Shown here in pieces: positions 15,342-26,324 of a DNA stretch of 46,370 nucleotides. Origin of the DNA: an uncultured Clostridia bacterium (GTDB lineage: Bacteria > Bacillota > Clostridia > UBA1381 > CAJOGA01). Position 1 is the stretch's first letter; every line of letters begins with the position of its first letter. The stretch is from assembly GCA_905233855.1 (NCBI GenBank), contig CAJOGA010000002.1, positions 1-46,370 of the forward strand, read 5' to 3'. Under the pieces are notes generated by a model. The model searched no databases, had not been told where the DNA came from, and saw only the letters and a program-made list of their open reading frames with translations. Both the position numbers and the translations under genes were made by a program.

Positions 15342-17426
15342 TTAATCTTCCTTTTTAGCTCTCGAATTGATAATTTGTTCCTGAATACTCTTAGGCACTT
15401 CTGCGTAGTGGCTTGGCTGCATAGTGTACTGACCGCGACCCTGTGTTCTGGATCTTAACTCAGTAGCGTAACCAAACATTTCGCCGAGAGGTACGTGTGC
15501 TGATATAGCTTGTGCACCTGCTCTTGCTTCCATACCGAGGATCTGTCCGCGGCGTGAATTCAAGTCGCCCATAACATCGCCCATGTATTCTTCAGGAACG
15601 ATAACGTCAACCTGCATGATAGGTTCTTTCAAAACAGGGTCCGCCTTACGCATACCTTCTTTGAAAGCCATAGATGCTGCTATTTTAAATGCCATTTCAG
15701 ATGAGTCAACCTCATGGTATGAACCATCGTAAAGAGTAACTCTTACATCAACAACATTGTAACCTGCAAGAACACCGTTCTGCATTGCACCCTGTATACC
15801 GGCATCGACAGCAGGAATATATTCCTTAGGAATAGCACCGCCGACGATTTCGTTAACAAATTCGTAACCTTTGCCCGGTTCCAACGGCTCCATCTTGAGC
15901 AATACGTGTCCGTACTGACCTTTACCACCGGACTGACGTGCATACTTATGCTCGATATTAACAGGCTTTCTGATAGCTTCTCTGTAGGAAACCTGTGGGT
16001 TACCAACATTAGCTTCAACCTTAAACTCTCTCAAAAGACGGTCAACAATAATTTCCAGATGCAATTCACCCATGCCGGCTATGATAGTCTGACCTGTTTC
16101 TTCATCTGTATAAGTTTTAAATGTTGGATCTTCTTCTGCAAGCTTAGCCAAAGCTATGCCCATTTTTTCCTGGCCTGCCTTTGTTTTAGGCTCAATAGCA
16201 ACACGGATAACCGGTTCAGGGAATTCCATGCTCTCCAGAATTACAGGATGGTTTTCATCACAAAGCGAATCACCCGTAGTGGTGTTTTTCAAACCAACTG
16301 CAGCAGCTATATCACCGCTGTATACGATGTCTATATCTTCTCTGTGGTTAGCATGCATCTGCAATATACGTCCGATACGTTCTTTGTTATTCTTTGTTGA
16401 ATTCAACACGCTTGAACCTGCGTTCAAAGTACCGGAATAAACTCTGAAGAAGCAAAGCTTACCAACAAACGGGTCTGTTGCGATCTTAAATGCCAACGCA
16501 CTGAACGGTGCATTGTCGTCTGCCGGACGCTCTTCTTCCTCATCTGTATCAGGGTTAACACCCTTGATTGCAGGAATATCCAACGGAGACGGCATATACT
16601 CAACAATAGCATCCAACAAAAGCTGAACGCCCTTGTTTCTGTATGATGTACCGCAAAGTACCGGCACTAATTTAACGTCGCAAGTTGCCTTACGGATAGC
16701 CTTTTTGATTTCATCTTCGGTTATTTCTTCGTCTTCAAGATATTTCATTGCAATATCTTCATCAACGTCAGCAATAGCTTCGATCATTGCTATTCTGTAT
16801 TCTTCAGCCTTTTCCTTCATATCTTCAGGAATTTCTTCTTCGGAATAATCCTTACCCAAATCATCGTGATATATTTCAGATTTCATTCGAATAAGATCTA
16901 TGATTCCGCAGAATGAATCCTCCGAACCTATAGGAAGCTGCAAAGGAACAGCATTACAATGTAATCTGTCTTTCATCATGGCTACAACATTATAAAAATC
17001 CGCACCCATAATGTCCATCTTATTTACATAAGCCATACGCGGAACTCTGTATTTATCAGCCTGACGCCAAACAGTTTCCGACTGTGGCTCAACTCCGCCT
17101 TTTGCACAGAAAACGGTAACGCTTCCGTCCAAAACTCTCAACGAACGCTCAACTTCAACTGTGAAGTCAACGTGTCCCGGAGTGTCTATTATATTAATTC
17201 TGTGGCCCTTCCACTGAGCTGTTGTTGCTGCGGATGTGATTGTTATACCACGTTCCTGCTCCTGCACCATCCAGTCCATAGTAGCTGCACCCTCATGGGT
17301 TTCACCTATTTTGTGAACACGGCCTGTATAAAACAATATACGTTCAGTAGTAGTTGTTTTACCGGCATCTATATGAGCCATTATACCAATATTTCTTGTT
17401 TTCTCTAACGAAAAAGCTCTTGGCAT
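15342..17426 (-). CDS. fusA: Elongation factor G
   Basis: GTPase that drives ribosomal translocation. The 694 residues carry [10 protein letters not shown] (17-26), [12 protein letters not shown], and the conserved domain IV/V stretches (GQYGHV, and [10 protein letters not shown] near the end). GGAGGAAA lies 8 bases before the ATG. It follows rpsG with a 145-base gap that holds a small hairpin (CCATTATTAATGG) directly upstream of the ribosome binding site. No sign of the shorter duplicate EF-G type. Confidence 0.98.
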   Translation of the reverse strand: MPRAFSLEKTRNIGIMAHIDAGKTTTTERILFYTGRVHKIGETHEGAATMDWMVQEQERGITITSAATTAQWKGHRINIIDTPGHVDFTVEVERSLRVLDGSVTVFCAKGGVEPQSETVWRQADKYRVPRMAYVNKMDIMGADFYNVVAMMKDRLHCNAVPLQLPIGSEDSFCGIIDLIRMKSEIYHDDLGKDYSEEEIPEDMKEKAEEYRIAMIEAIADVDEDIAMKYLEDEEITEDEIKKAIRKATCDVKLVPVLCGTSYRNKGVQLLLDAIVEYMPSPLDIPAIKGVNPDTDEEEERPADDNAPFSALAFKIATDPFVGKLCFFRVYSGTLNAGSSVLNSTKNNKERIGRILQMHANHREDIDIVYSGDIAAAVGLKNTTTGDSLCDENHPVILESMEFPEPVIRVAIEPKTKAGQEKMGIALAKLAEEDPTFKTYTDEETGQTIIAGMGELHLEIIVDRLLREFKVEANVGNPQVSYREAIRKPVNIEHKYARQSGGKGQYGHVLLKMEPLEPGKGYEFVNEIVGGAIPKEYIPAVDAGIQGAMQNGVLAGYNVVDVRVTLYDGSYHEVDSSEMAFKIAASMAFKEGMRKADPVLKEPIMQVDVIVPEEYMGDVMGDLNSRRGQILGMEARAGAQAISAHVPLGEMFGYATELRSRTQGRGQYTMQPSHYAEVPKSIQEQIINSRAKKED

Positions 17427-17571
17427 AATATTGTTTCCTCCTTTCCATTAATAATGGAATAACGCCCATCTGACAGGGCATGATAAAATTTTGTGTTTGA
17501 TACATAAAATACTCTGCCGCCATTTATGAAACCATAAACGCGACACGCATCTTGCTTTGACAAACAGCCGA

Positions 17572-18063
<492 letters not shown>

Positions 18064-18169
18064 TTAATAAAAATAATCACAGGTACTCAGTATTACTTTT
18101 TCAACACTGTCAGTGCAGACACTACAAATTCTATATAAAACCCGATATGCCGCACCAATTATTGTGATA

Positions 18170-18595
18170 TTACTTTGATGCTGCAGCCTTAGGCTTTTTA
18201 GCACCGTATTTGGATCTTGCCTGATTACGTCCGTTAACGCCCTGAGCATCCAATGTGCCGCGGATGATATGGTAACGTGTACCAGGAAGGTCTTTAACTC
18301 TGCCGCCTCTGATCATAACAACGCTGTGTTCCTGCAGGTTATGACCAACACCGGGAATGTATGCTGTAACTTCTATACCGTTTGTAAGACGAACTCTGGC
18401 AATTTTTCGAAGTGCCGAGTTAGGCTTTTTAGGTGTAGCTGTTCTGACAGCCGTACAAACGCCTCTCTTTTGCGGAGAGTATACTGTGGTAGTTTTCTTA
18501 TTCAAAGAATTCAAAGTTTTCTGCAAAGCAGGAGCTGTTGATTTCTTTTCAAAAGTTGATCTACCTTTTCTCACCAATTGATTAAACGTTGGCAT
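18170..18595 (-). CDS. rpsL: 30S ribosomal protein S12
   Basis: Decoding-centre protein, 141 residues. I start at ATG 18595 ([11 protein letters not shown]) because GGAGGTG lies 9 bases upstream; a GTG 12 bases earlier overlaps that site. Conserved [11 protein letters not shown] and [12 protein letters not shown] keep the lysines whose change gives streptomycin resistance, so the sensitive form is encoded. A 9-bp hairpin (CTATTTATA, 18640-18648, with 18655-18663) lies between the L7Ae-like gene and this one. Confidence 0.98.
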   Translation of the reverse strand: MPTFNQLVRKGRSTFEKKSTAPALQKTLNSLNKKTTTVYSPQKRGVCTAVRTATPKKPNSALRKIARVRLTNGIEVTAYIPGVGHNLQEHSVVMIRGGRVKDLPGTRYHIIRGTLDAQGVNGRNQARSKYGAKKPKAAASK

Positions 18596-18672
18596 ATCGT
18601 GGTTCACCTCCTTGAATATATAATGTGCAAAAAAGCACTCTATTTATAAAAATGTATAAATAGCAAAACAAA

Positions 18673-18918
18673 TTAACCTTTTAAAACAACCGCAACAGCC
18701 GCTCCTATATCTATTCCACAGGCTTTTCCGAGTTCGTGCATACTGCCTATATATTCGACTGTTACGCCGCGTTCGTCGCAAAGATTTTTAACAGGTTGAG
18801 TAAGTTTTTCGTCGGCATCCGACGCTATAAAAGCCTTAGACACTCTGTCATGCTCCAAAGCACGCACGGATTGCTTTATGCCGACATAGACGGGGCTGCT
18901 TTTTAGGTCTGACAACAT
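18673..18918 (-). CDS. L7Ae-like K-turn RNA-binding protein (YbxF/RplGB type)
   Basis: An 81-residue protein of the L7Ae/L30e/S12e/Gadd45 fold. The pattern VYVGIKQSVRALEHDRVSKAFIASDAD and IGSMHELGKACGIDIGAAV fits bacterial L7Ae paralogs that bind kink-turn RNA. In Firmicutes it normally sits between rpoC and rpsL. Here it is first in the str operon, directly after the promoter and a structured leader, and rpoC is 14.6 kb upstream. TGGAGAGTG precedes the ATG. Confidence 0.9.
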   Translation of the reverse strand: MLSDLKSSPVYVGIKQSVRALEHDRVSKAFIASDADEKLTQPVKNLCDERGVTVEYIGSMHELGKACGIDIGAAVAVVLKG

Positions 18919-18938
18919 AATACCGTTTCACTCTCCAT

Positions 18939-19014
18939 TAAAATAATAGCAACCTTGCTCAGTTATGCCATGCCGAAGCCCTTACGCACAACTGTACTAA
19001 AATAACATAGCAAC
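18939..19014 (-). promoter_or_regulatory. Structured 5' leader of the str operon
   Basis: On the plus strand a near-exact direct repeat, TAAAATAATAGCAAC (18939-18953) and TAAAATAACATAGCAAC (18998-19014), flanks a hairpin: CAGTTATGC (18960-18968) pairs over nine bases (one G-U) with GCACAACTG (18986-18994). Its inner part contains C-UUCG-G on the transcript. This could be a translational control site; the binding protein is unknown. Confidence 0.5.
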
Positions 19015-19018
19015 AATG

Positions 19019-19047
19019 ATTATACCAATAATGGCTATATTTGTCAA
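19019..19047 (-). promoter_or_regulatory. str operon promoter, full consensus
   Basis: On the minus strand TTGACA (19047-19042), exactly 17 bases, TATAAT (19024-19019). Both hexamers are perfect. The start near 19012 gives a leader of about 95 bases before the L7Ae-like gene. Confidence 0.85.
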
Positions 19048-19091
19048 GCATTTTATTTTACGGTTATTTTTTGCAAAAAAACGTTGTAAAA

Positions 19092-20150
19092 TTAACCGTT
19101 GTATATGCTTTCATCGAGTTTTTTCAATTTATCGTTATTGAACGGAATGACAATTATCTTGCTGCCGTGGTTGTCATTCCCCTTTTCTTCCTCTTTGGGA
19201 ATATCTATAACCGCAAAGGTGATTGCCTTCACTTCACCGTTTTCGATATATGCATTCGGACGCTCCCACTTATACCAACGGTTCACCGTTCCGTCGGCAT
19301 AATTGATAATATCGCCTTCGGGTATATATGCGATACCGCCGTGTATCTTCCAATCGTCTATGCCGTTTTTTGACGTCATGTAATATGCTCTTCTTGCATC
19401 CCAACGGTTAACCACACAGTGGAACAAACCGCCGGAATACCAAATTACAGGATCTTCAACATCGCCGTATCCTGCCAGATATTCCATCTTGCTGAAAAGC
19501 CTTTCGTTTTTTGTCTCCCATGAGCCGGTGATCTTGTCGGCAACGGCAATATTGCCGTACCTGTCATAGGCAAGATACTTTCCGTCGGGAGTTGGAATTA
19601 TGCCTATGTTCGACAGTGCAAACCTATCCTGTTCCACCGACATTATGCCTGTAAAATTCCATTCGCCGCCCAGCTTGTCGGTTACAAGAATAGCACCCCT
19701 CATACTTCTTGCCGTGTCGCTCAGAACCATACCGTATTTCATAGGCTTTCCGTTATACGTCTCGCCTTCGTGCAGTCTGAACGGGCAGACATTATGCCCC
19801 GCACCTTCGCATATATTCGGATACACAAGACCTTTATCCTCATACGGCCCGTAAAGATTATCGCTGACAGAGTATATAGCCTTTGAACGTCCCCAGCCTC
19901 TATGGCCCAAATTCTGATCCCAGCGGCTTGCAAACATATAATATTTGCCGCTTTCATCATCCTTTAATATCGCTCCGTCCCAATAACAATAACGCATACC
20001 CTCTGCGTCTGTACCTATAAGCTTGTCCTCCAGACCGTTGTCCTGGTCTCTTGTTCCGACTGTAGCCACGCCCCAACATTCATTTGAAAGCTTGCCGACA
20101 AGCGGAGTGGTCTCAAAACAATCCATAAACTGTTTAACGTCATTTCCCAT
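19092..20150 (-). CDS. GH43-like five-bladed propeller glycosidase
   Basis: A 352-residue protein with the blade pattern of clan F/GH43-like propellers: WDGAILKDD with Asp58, then KYYMFASRWDQ, VEDPVIW (EDP about 232-234) and WERPNAYI (ERP about 296-298). Such acidic residues serve as catalytic base, modulator and acid in GH43-type enzymes, but I cannot match this one to a numbered subfamily. No signal peptide, so it probably acts on imported oligosaccharides. The ATG at 20150 has GAAAGGAAG upstream; the frame also extends 11 codons further without such a site. It follows the GT28 gene on the same strand. Confidence 0.75.
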   Translation of the reverse strand: MGNDVKQFMDCFETTPLVGKLSNECWGVATVGTRDQDNGLEDKLIGTDAEGMRYCYWDGAILKDDESGKYYMFASRWDQNLGHRGWGRSKAIYSVSDNLYGPYEDKGLVYPNICEGAGHNVCPFRLHEGETYNGKPMKYGMVLSDTARSMRGAILVTDKLGGEWNFTGIMSVEQDRFALSNIGIIPTPDGKYLAYDRYGNIAVADKITGSWETKNERLFSKMEYLAGYGDVEDPVIWYSGGLFHCVVNRWDARRAYYMTSKNGIDDWKIHGGIAYIPEGDIINYADGTVNRWYKWERPNAYIENGEVKAITFAVIDIPKEEEKGNDNHGSKIIVIPFNNDKLKKLDESIYNG

Positions 20151-20221
20151 ATTTTTCGCTTCCTTTCGTATTACATAAAACATCTTTCAAATCTTTTTCA
20201 AAAAAACAATCTAATGTATCA

Positions 20222-20246
20222 GACAATGTCTGTGTCAGACAGTGTC
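20222..20246. repeat. Imperfect palindrome with interchangeable hairpins
   Basis: GACAATGTCTG (20222-20232) and CAGACAGTGTC (20236-20246) pair at 10 of 11 positions around a 3-base loop. The stretch also contains the shorter exact palindrome CAGACA-A-TGTCTG. It overlaps the stop of the GT28 gene. On the minus strand a seven-T run follows about 13 bases later, so a weak terminator or an operator for the GH43-like gene is possible. Confidence 0.4.
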
Positions 20247-21356
20247 ATCATTCTTTATTTGCAATATAAAATCACACAAATTCTGTGCCGAGTCAGGTTT
20301 GCCTATCTTTTCAACACATTCGGATAGCAATTTAAGCCGCCAGTCGTTTGAAAACATCTGATACACAGCCTCGTCCAACGGATAGGTTTTTGTAACAAGC
20401 ATAGCCGCACCGTTATTCACCAAAAACTCAACGTTTCTGTCCTCCTGCCCCGGGATAGGATTCATAAGTATCAGCGGCAGTTTTTTTGCCAGTGCCTCCG
20501 ACGTTGTCAAACCGCCCGGTTTTGTTACAATACAGTCTGCGGCGTCCATCATAATGTCGATATTATCCACAAAACCGTAGTTATATATTTTCTTATTCCA
20601 TTTCCTTTTGTCTATTGATTTTTTCAATTTTTCGTTGCGTCCGCAAACACATATAATCTGAAGGTCGTAATTTAAGTGATCTACTTTAAAAAGATATTTT
20701 ACCATGTTGCCGTATCCCATCGACCCCATAACAAACAGTATAGTCCGCCTGTCGTCTATATTAAGCACAGACCGTGCCTCCTGTTTTGACACCGAATGTG
20801 AAAATTTACCTTTTATAGGTATGCCGAACGGCAAAACCCTGCTCTGTTCAATCCCTTTTTTCTCCATCTGCTGATACATCTGCTCGTTTGCGGTAACATA
20901 ATAGTCCAGATTTGTTTTTTCCCAGAACGGATGCACCTTGAAATCCGTAACAATGCCTATTGTAACCGCATTGATATGGTGAAACTCTTTCAGATACGTT
21001 ACAATTTGCGACGCAAAAACGTGCGTACACACAATAACGTCAGGGGCATACTCCTGAATAAACGCTATCAGCTTTTTCGACAGCACTTCGTTGAACAACG
21101 CCGTCATAGAAAATTTAGACGAATATGTTTTTGAATGTTTTTCAGCCAATGCATACATCTTGCCGTAAACTGTCGGTGTGAACTTTGTGCTTAACAAATA
21201 TCCGGCAGACACCGATTCACTCAGCACCGGCAAAATATATTCAAAAGCATCTATAATTTCGCACCGTGCACCTTTCGCCGTCAAACAATCGGACAATGCC
21301 TGTGCGGCACTATGATGTCCGAATCCGGTTTTTATTGACAATAAAAGTACCTTCAT
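20235..21356 (-). CDS. GT28 glycosyltransferase (UgtP/MGDG synthase type)
   Basis: Peripheral membrane glycosyltransferase, 373 residues, that in the family adds sugar from a UDP donor to diacylglycerol to make membrane glycolipids and lipoteichoic acid anchors. The N-terminal MGDG-synthase motif reads GFGHHSAAQAL (residues 12-22). The C-terminal GT28 nucleotide-sugar site reads VTKPGGLTTSEALAKKLPLI, followed by PGQEDRN. MurG is a distant relative, but the N-terminus fits the lipid branch better. Its promoter diverges from that of the MATE gene. Confidence 0.9.
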   Translation of the reverse strand: MKVLLLSIKTGFGHHSAAQALSDCLTAKGARCEIIDAFEYILPVLSESVSAGYLLSTKFTPTVYGKMYALAEKHSKTYSSKFSMTALFNEVLSKKLIAFIQEYAPDVIVCTHVFASQIVTYLKEFHHINAVTIGIVTDFKVHPFWEKTNLDYYVTANEQMYQQMEKKGIEQSRVLPFGIPIKGKFSHSVSKQEARSVLNIDDRRTILFVMGSMGYGNMVKYLFKVDHLNYDLQIICVCGRNEKLKKSIDKRKWNKKIYNYGFVDNIDIMMDAADCIVTKPGGLTTSEALAKKLPLILMNPIPGQEDRNVEFLVNNGAAMLVTKTYPLDEAVYQMFSNDWRLKLLSECVEKIGKPDSAQNLCDFILQIKNDDTV

Positions 21357-21398
21357 TCACGCTCATAGCCTTTCTTTTACGTATTATCATTAACTACG

Positions 21399-21427
21399 AT
21401 TTTACATTATTTTGTTCAAAAAGGCAA
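21399..21427 (-). promoter_or_regulatory. Promoter of the GT28 gene
   Basis: On the minus strand TTGCCT (21427-21422), 17 bases, TAAAAT (21404-21399), about 43 bases before the start. Confidence 0.5.
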
Positions 21428-21520
21428 CTGTTTATGTCCATATTTTGCAAACTTTTTCAAATGCAATACATTTCACCAATAAATGTGTAATTTTTTGCTT
21501 AAAAGACGTGAAAATTGCCG

Positions 21521-21549
21521 TTGTTTTATTTTGTAATTTGTGGTAAAAT
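21521..21549 (+). promoter_or_regulatory. Promoter of the MATE gene
   Basis: TTGTTT (21521-21526), 17 bases, TAAAAT (21544-21549), 37 bases before the start. Confidence 0.5.
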
Positions 21550-21586
21550 AATTTTTAAATGACGATTAACAAAGAGAGATTTATAT

Positions 21587-22957
21587 ATGGACGTAAAAAC
21601 ACAGCAATATAAAAAACTAACGGAAACACCTATTCCGAGGCTGGTAATTCAGTTAGGCATACCAACAACCATAAGCATGCTTGTAACGAGTGTGTATAAC
21701 ATGGCGGATACCTTTTTTGTAGGTACATACGGCACAAGTGCCTCCGGTGCAATAGGCGTTGTGTTCGGCCTTATGGCAATCATACAGGCATTCGGGTTTA
21801 TGTTTGGTCAAGGTGCCGGTGTTATAAGTTCCCGTGCACTTGGAGCAAAGGACATTAAAACCGCCTCACAATACAGCTCAACCGGATTTTTTCTGGCGTT
21901 ATTGTGCGGCATTGTTATGACAGTATTCGGTTTGATATTTTTGGAGCCGCTTATGTATCTTTTGGGAAGCACGCCTACCATCCTTCCCCACGCAAAAAGC
22001 TATGCGTTATTTATTCTGCTTGCGGCACCGTTTATGTGCAGCAGCTGCGTGCTTAACAACGTACTGCGTTTTGAGGGCAAAGCCGCTTTTTCGATGGTCG
22101 GGCTTTCTTCTGGCGGGTTGCTGAACATATTCCTTGACTGGGTGTTGATGTGCAAGTTTCATTTGGGAGCTGCCGGTGCCGGAATTGCAACGGCAATTTC
22201 GCAGGCAGCAAGCTTTTGTATATTGTTGTCTGTATTCATACGCAAAAAAACGTCGGGAAGGCTTTCCGTCTTTAACATATCGTACAAGTGGTCAACAATA
22301 TGGCGTATATGCACAACCGGTTTCCCGGCTCTTGTCAGACAAGGCACAACCAGCCTGGCAACCATGTTGCTCAATTTCTGTGCTCATGCATACGGCGATG
22401 CTGCGGTGTCGGCAATGAGTATAGTAAATCGCATATGCTTCTTCACCTTTGCCACAGCTTTAGGTATCGGCCAAGGTTTTCAGCCGGTGTGCTCCTTCAA
22501 CTACGGTGCAAAGAAATACGGCAGGGTTATAAAAGCGTTCCTGTTCACTTTTGCGGTAGGTGAAATTTTACTCGGTTCGGCGGCAATTATCGGCTTTCAA
22601 TTTTCCTCAAGCCTGATAGCTCTCTTCCGCAATGATCCTGAAGTTATAAAAATAGGCACATTGGCACTTTCCGCACAGTTTGTGGGACAGTTGTTTCAGC
22701 CTGCCGCGGTATGCTCGAACATGATGTTCCAAGGGGTGGGTAAAGCCGGCATAGCAACATTTTTATCCATGCTGAGAAACGGCTTATTCTTTATCCCGAT
22801 ACTGTTGATTTTATATTTTACACACGGTCTTTTGGGCGTTCAGATTTCACAGGCAATATCCGATATTTTAACAACCGCAGTTGCTGTGCCTTTTTCGATA
22901 GTGTTTATTAAAAAACTCAGTCAGCTGCAAAAGACAGAGGATTCAATGCCAAAATAA
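21587..22957 (+). CDS. MATE family efflux transporter
   Basis: A 456-residue multidrug/toxin exporter with 12 predicted membrane helices driven by Na+ or H+. The first repeat shows YNMADTFFVGTYGTSASGAIG and FGQGAGVISSRALGAKD; the second shows IVNRICFFTFATALGIGQGFQP and FNYGAKKYGRV. These pairs are characteristic of MATE proteins of the MepA/DinF side. AAGAGAG precedes the ATG. No regulator gene (MarR, TetR) is adjacent, so neither substrate nor induction can be read. Confidence 0.92.
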   Translation: MDVKTQQYKKLTETPIPRLVIQLGIPTTISMLVTSVYNMADTFFVGTYGTSASGAIGVVFGLMAIIQAFGFMFGQGAGVISSRALGAKDIKTASQYSSTGFFLALLCGIVMTVFGLIFLEPLMYLLGSTPTILPHAKSYALFILLAAPFMCSSCVLNNVLRFEGKAAFSMVGLSSGGLLNIFLDWVLMCKFHLGAAGAGIATAISQAASFCILLSVFIRKKTSGRLSVFNISYKWSTIWRICTTGFPALVRQGTTSLATMLLNFCAHAYGDAAVSAMSIVNRICFFTFATALGIGQGFQPVCSFNYGAKKYGRVIKAFLFTFAVGEILLGSAAIIGFQFSSSLIALFRNDPEVIKIGTLALSAQFVGQLFQPAAVCSNMMFQGVGKAGIATFLSMLRNGLFFIPILLILYFTHGLLGVQISQAISDILTTAVAVPFSIVFIKKLSQLQKTEDSMPK

Positions 22958-22978
22958 CCGTTAATTCTCAAAAAAATA

Positions 22979-23007
22979 TTGACACACAATAAAGGCTTCT
23001 ATATAAT
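22979..23007 (+). promoter_or_regulatory. Promoter of alaS, full consensus
   Basis: TTGACA (22979-22984), 17 bases, TATAAT (23002-23007). The leader is only about 48 bases, too short for a T-box, so alaS here is not T-box controlled. Confidence 0.8.
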
Positions 23008-23062
23008 TTATTTTATGTAGTTATTGAATTTTTTCTTATTTTTATGAAGAGAGGGAATAGAT

Positions 23063-25699
23063 TTGGAAAAATTGGGTTTAAACGAAATACGCGAAAAGTT
23101 TTTGAGCTTTTTTGAAAGCAAAGGACATTTAAGGTTAAGCAGTGCTTCGCTGATACCTAAAAACGATGCCAGCTTATTACTGATAAATTCAGGCATGGCT
23201 CCGCTCAAGCCGTATTTTACGGGTGCACAGGAGCCGCCGAGAAAACGTGTTACAACATGTCAGAAATGTATACGCACGCCCGATATCGAACGTGTTGGCA
23301 AAACCGCACGCCACGGCACTTTTTTTGAGATGCTGGGAAACTTTTCTTTCGGCGACTATTTTAAAATAGAAGCGACAGCATGGGCGTGGGAATTTATAAC
23401 CGAAGTGCTTGAAATGCCTGTGGATAAGCTGTGGGTTACAATATACCAGGATGATGACGAAACCTTTGACATATGGACCAAAAGGCTCAATGTTCCTGCC
23501 GACAGAATTGTACGTATGGGTAAGGAAGACAACTTTTGGGAGCATGGCACAGGTCCGTGCGGTCCGTGTTCCGAAATATACTTTGACCGCGGCGTTGAAC
23601 ACGCTTGCCGTCCCGACTGTAAGCTGGGCTGCGAGTGCGACAGATATGTTGAATTCTGGAACCTTGTGTTCACGCAATTCGACAAGGACGAAAACGGCAA
23701 CTACAACAAGCTTGCTCATCCGAATATAGACACAGGTATGGGGCTTGAGCGTCTTGCGGCAATAATGCAGGGCGTCGACAACCTGTTCGAGGTTGACACC
23801 GTACGCAATATTATGATGCACATATGCAAAATTGCAAACGTTGAATATAAAAAAGACGAAAAAACCGATGTGTCGCTCCGTGTCATAACCGATCACATAC
23901 GCAGCACGGTAATGATGATATGCGACGGCGTTATCCCGTCAAACGAAGGCAGAGGCTATGTATTACGCAGATTGTTAAGACGTGCCGCAAGACACGGCAA
24001 GCTGCTGAATATAAACCGTCCGTTCCTCCATGAAGTTGCCCATACCGTTGTGAATGAGTCTAAACAGGCATATCCGGAGCTGGAAGAAAAAGAGGCTTAC
24101 ATAAGCAAAATTATAAAAATAGAAGAAGAACGTTTTGACGAAACTATCGACAACGGTCTTGCTATTTTAAACGATTATATAGCCGATCTTAAAGCAAACA
24201 ACAAAAAAACGCTTGACGGGTCAATGGCTTTTAAACTGTATGATACATACGGCTTCCCTATTGATTTAACAATAGAAATTGCTGCCGAAAACAACATAAC
24301 CGTCGACGAAGACGGATTTGAAGAACAGATGGAAAAACAGCGTCAGGCAGCACGTGCGTCAAGAAAAGACGGCTCGTCGTGGGATGCTGATGCTCAAATA
24401 GAATTTGACACAAATGTCAAAACCGAATTTGTCGGATATGAAACGCTTTGTGCAAATGCGACTGTGCTTTCTATAAACAACGGCAACGGTGTGTGCACAT
24501 CTCTTTCCGAAACTGAAGAAGGTATTGTTATTTTCGACAAAACCCCGTTCTACGGCGAGAGCGGCGGACAGGTCGGCGATGTTGGTGTAATAAAATCCGA
24601 CAGCGTTACCTGCCTGGTAACAGACACCAAAAAAACTCACGACGGCAAGTTCATGCACTTTGTCAAGGTTACCGCAGGTGAAATACACAAAGGCGACGAA
24701 GTTACACTCATAGTTGACGAAGACAAACGCCACAGCATCGAACGCAACCACTCCTCCACTCACCTTTTGCACAAAGCACTCAGAGAAGTGTTGGGTTCAC
24801 ACGTTGCACAGGCAGGCTCCATGGTAAGTCCCGAACGTTTGCGTTTCGACTTCTCACACTTTGAGCCAATGACTGCAGAACAGATTGCAAAAGTTGAAGA
24901 TTTGGTTAACAACGCTATTTTAAAGTCTATGGACATCGACATAAAGGTTATGCCTATAGACGAAGCTAAAAAGCTTGGAGCAACAGCATTGTTCGGTGAA
25001 AAATACGGCGACTTCGTACGTGTTGTTAAGATGGGCGACTACAGCATAGAATTTTGCGGAGGCTGTCATCTTAAAAACACCGCACAGGCAGGTTTGTTTA
25101 AAATACTTTCCGAAACAGGTATCGCCGCAGGAACACGCAGAATAGAGGCCGTTACAGGTCAGGGCGTTTTGGCTCTTATGCGTGCAAAAGAAAACATCAT
25201 AAGCGATATAGCACAAACCTTAAAAACCACACCTAACGATTTGGTACAACGTGCCGTTTCCGTGGTTGAGGAAATAAGAAATTCACAAAAGAGCATTGAG
25301 CAAATGCGTGAAAAGCTTGCAGGTATTTTCTCTAAAGACGTTATGCAAAGCAAACGCAAAGTCGGCGATGTAACCGTTTTGGCATCGTACGTTGAAGGGA
25401 TGGACAACAACGAGCTCCGAACTATCTGCGACGTTATAAAGAGCAAAGATGCTACCGGCAGTATTGTTGCAATACTTGCAGGCGGCTCCGGCGACAAAAT
25501 AAGTCTTGTCGGCATGGCAACACCCGATGCAACAAAACGCGGCGTACATGTAGGCAAGCTCATAAGCCAGGTTGCTGCGGCAACGGGCGGTAAAGGCGGC
25601 GGAAAGCCTGACATGGCACAAGGTGCCGGAAAAGATGCGTCTAAAATAGATGATGCTTTGTCCAAACTGGATGACTGGGTTCTTGAACAACTAAAATAA
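23063..25699 (+). CDS. alaS: Alanyl-tRNA synthetase
   Basis: Class II synthetase charging tRNA-Ala, 878 residues. The aminoacylation core is at the N-terminus ([30 protein letters not shown]). The editing domain has His563 and His567 (HSSTH) and Cys665/His669 (CGGCH), the zinc site that clears Ser/Gly mischarging. A C-terminal DHHA1-type domain ends with the glycine-rich [17 protein letters not shown]. It uses a TTG start with AGAGGGA upstream; no in-frame ATG is near. It is first in the alaS-pyrE-radC run. Confidence 0.97.
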   Translation: MEKLGLNEIREKFLSFFESKGHLRLSSASLIPKNDASLLLINSGMAPLKPYFTGAQEPPRKRVTTCQKCIRTPDIERVGKTARHGTFFEMLGNFSFGDYFKIEATAWAWEFITEVLEMPVDKLWVTIYQDDDETFDIWTKRLNVPADRIVRMGKEDNFWEHGTGPCGPCSEIYFDRGVEHACRPDCKLGCECDRYVEFWNLVFTQFDKDENGNYNKLAHPNIDTGMGLERLAAIMQGVDNLFEVDTVRNIMMHICKIANVEYKKDEKTDVSLRVITDHIRSTVMMICDGVIPSNEGRGYVLRRLLRRAARHGKLLNINRPFLHEVAHTVVNESKQAYPELEEKEAYISKIIKIEEERFDETIDNGLAILNDYIADLKANNKKTLDGSMAFKLYDTYGFPIDLTIEIAAENNITVDEDGFEEQMEKQRQAARASRKDGSSWDADAQIEFDTNVKTEFVGYETLCANATVLSINNGNGVCTSLSETEEGIVIFDKTPFYGESGGQVGDVGVIKSDSVTCLVTDTKKTHDGKFMHFVKVTAGEIHKGDEVTLIVDEDKRHSIERNHSSTHLLHKALREVLGSHVAQAGSMVSPERLRFDFSHFEPMTAEQIAKVEDLVNNAILKSMDIDIKVMPIDEAKKLGATALFGEKYGDFVRVVKMGDYSIEFCGGCHLKNTAQAGLFKILSETGIAAGTRRIEAVTGQGVLALMRAKENIISDIAQTLKTTPNDLVQRAVSVVEEIRNSQKSIEQMREKLAGIFSKDVMQSKRKVGDVTVLASYVEGMDNNELRTICDVIKSKDATGSIVAILAGGSGDKISLVGMATPDATKRGVHVGKLISQVAAATGGKGGGKPDMAQGAGKDASKIDDALSKLDDWVLEQLK

Positions 25700-25718
25700 T
25701 ATTATGGAGGATTATATA

Positions 25719-26294
25719 ATGACTAAAGACGAGATACTGTCCATACTGAAAGAGGCAGGTGTACTTTTGGAAGGACACTTCCTTTTAACATCGGGCAGAC
25801 ACAGTAATAAATATTTGCAATGTGCAAAAATATTCCAAAATTCCAAATACAGCGAGGCTCTCTGCGGCGAACTGGCAAAAAAATATGCAGACGCCGGCGT
25901 TGATGTTGTTATAGGTCCGGCTATAGGTGCAATACAGATGAGCTACGAAGTAAGCCGTCAATTGGGTGTAAAAAACATATTTGCCGAACGCGAAAACGGC
26001 GTTATGACATTGCGTCGCGGATTTACTATCGAAAAGGGACAAAAAGTGCTTGTTGTTGAGGACGTTGTTACAACAGGCGGTTCTGTTAAAGAAGTTTTGG
26101 AAATCGTTAAATCTATGGGCGGCGAGGTAGTCGGTGTCGGCTCTATAGTTGACAGAACCGGCGGCAAGATTGACTTTGGAACAAGATTTGAAGCTGTCAT
26201 CTCCATGGAGGTTGAATCTTTTGAGGCAGATGCATGCCCTCTTTGCAAAGAAGGAATCCCGTTCATAAAACCGGGCAGCAGGCAAATAAAATAA
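25719..26294 (+). CDS. pyrE: Orotate phosphoribosyltransferase
   Basis: Joins orotate to PRPP to give orotidine 5'-phosphate in pyrimidine synthesis. The 191 residues include the PRPP loop [13 protein letters not shown] and FAERENG. I start at the second ATG (25719, MTKDEIL) because GGAGG lies between it and the upstream in-frame ATG at 25704. It starts 20 bases after alaS and probably shares its transcript. The C-terminus carries [15 protein letters not shown], a Cys-x2-Cys pair common in the clostridial branch. No other pyr gene is in the window. Confidence 0.93.
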   Translation: MTKDEILSILKEAGVLLEGHFLLTSGRHSNKYLQCAKIFQNSKYSEALCGELAKKYADAGVDVVIGPAIGAIQMSYEVSRQLGVKNIFAERENGVMTLRRGFTIEKGQKVLVVEDVVTTGGSVKEVLEIVKSMGGEVVGVGSIVDRTGGKIDFGTRFEAVISMEVESFEADACPLCKEGIPFIKPGSRQIK

Positions 26295-26324
26295 TTAATC
26301 AAAAATGATAAGGAGCTGCTTTCC

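Noticed and set aside
23189-23896. Open frame of 235 codons antisense to alaS
   Set aside because: Shadow of alaS codon use; composition is unlike a real protein and no start signal is present.
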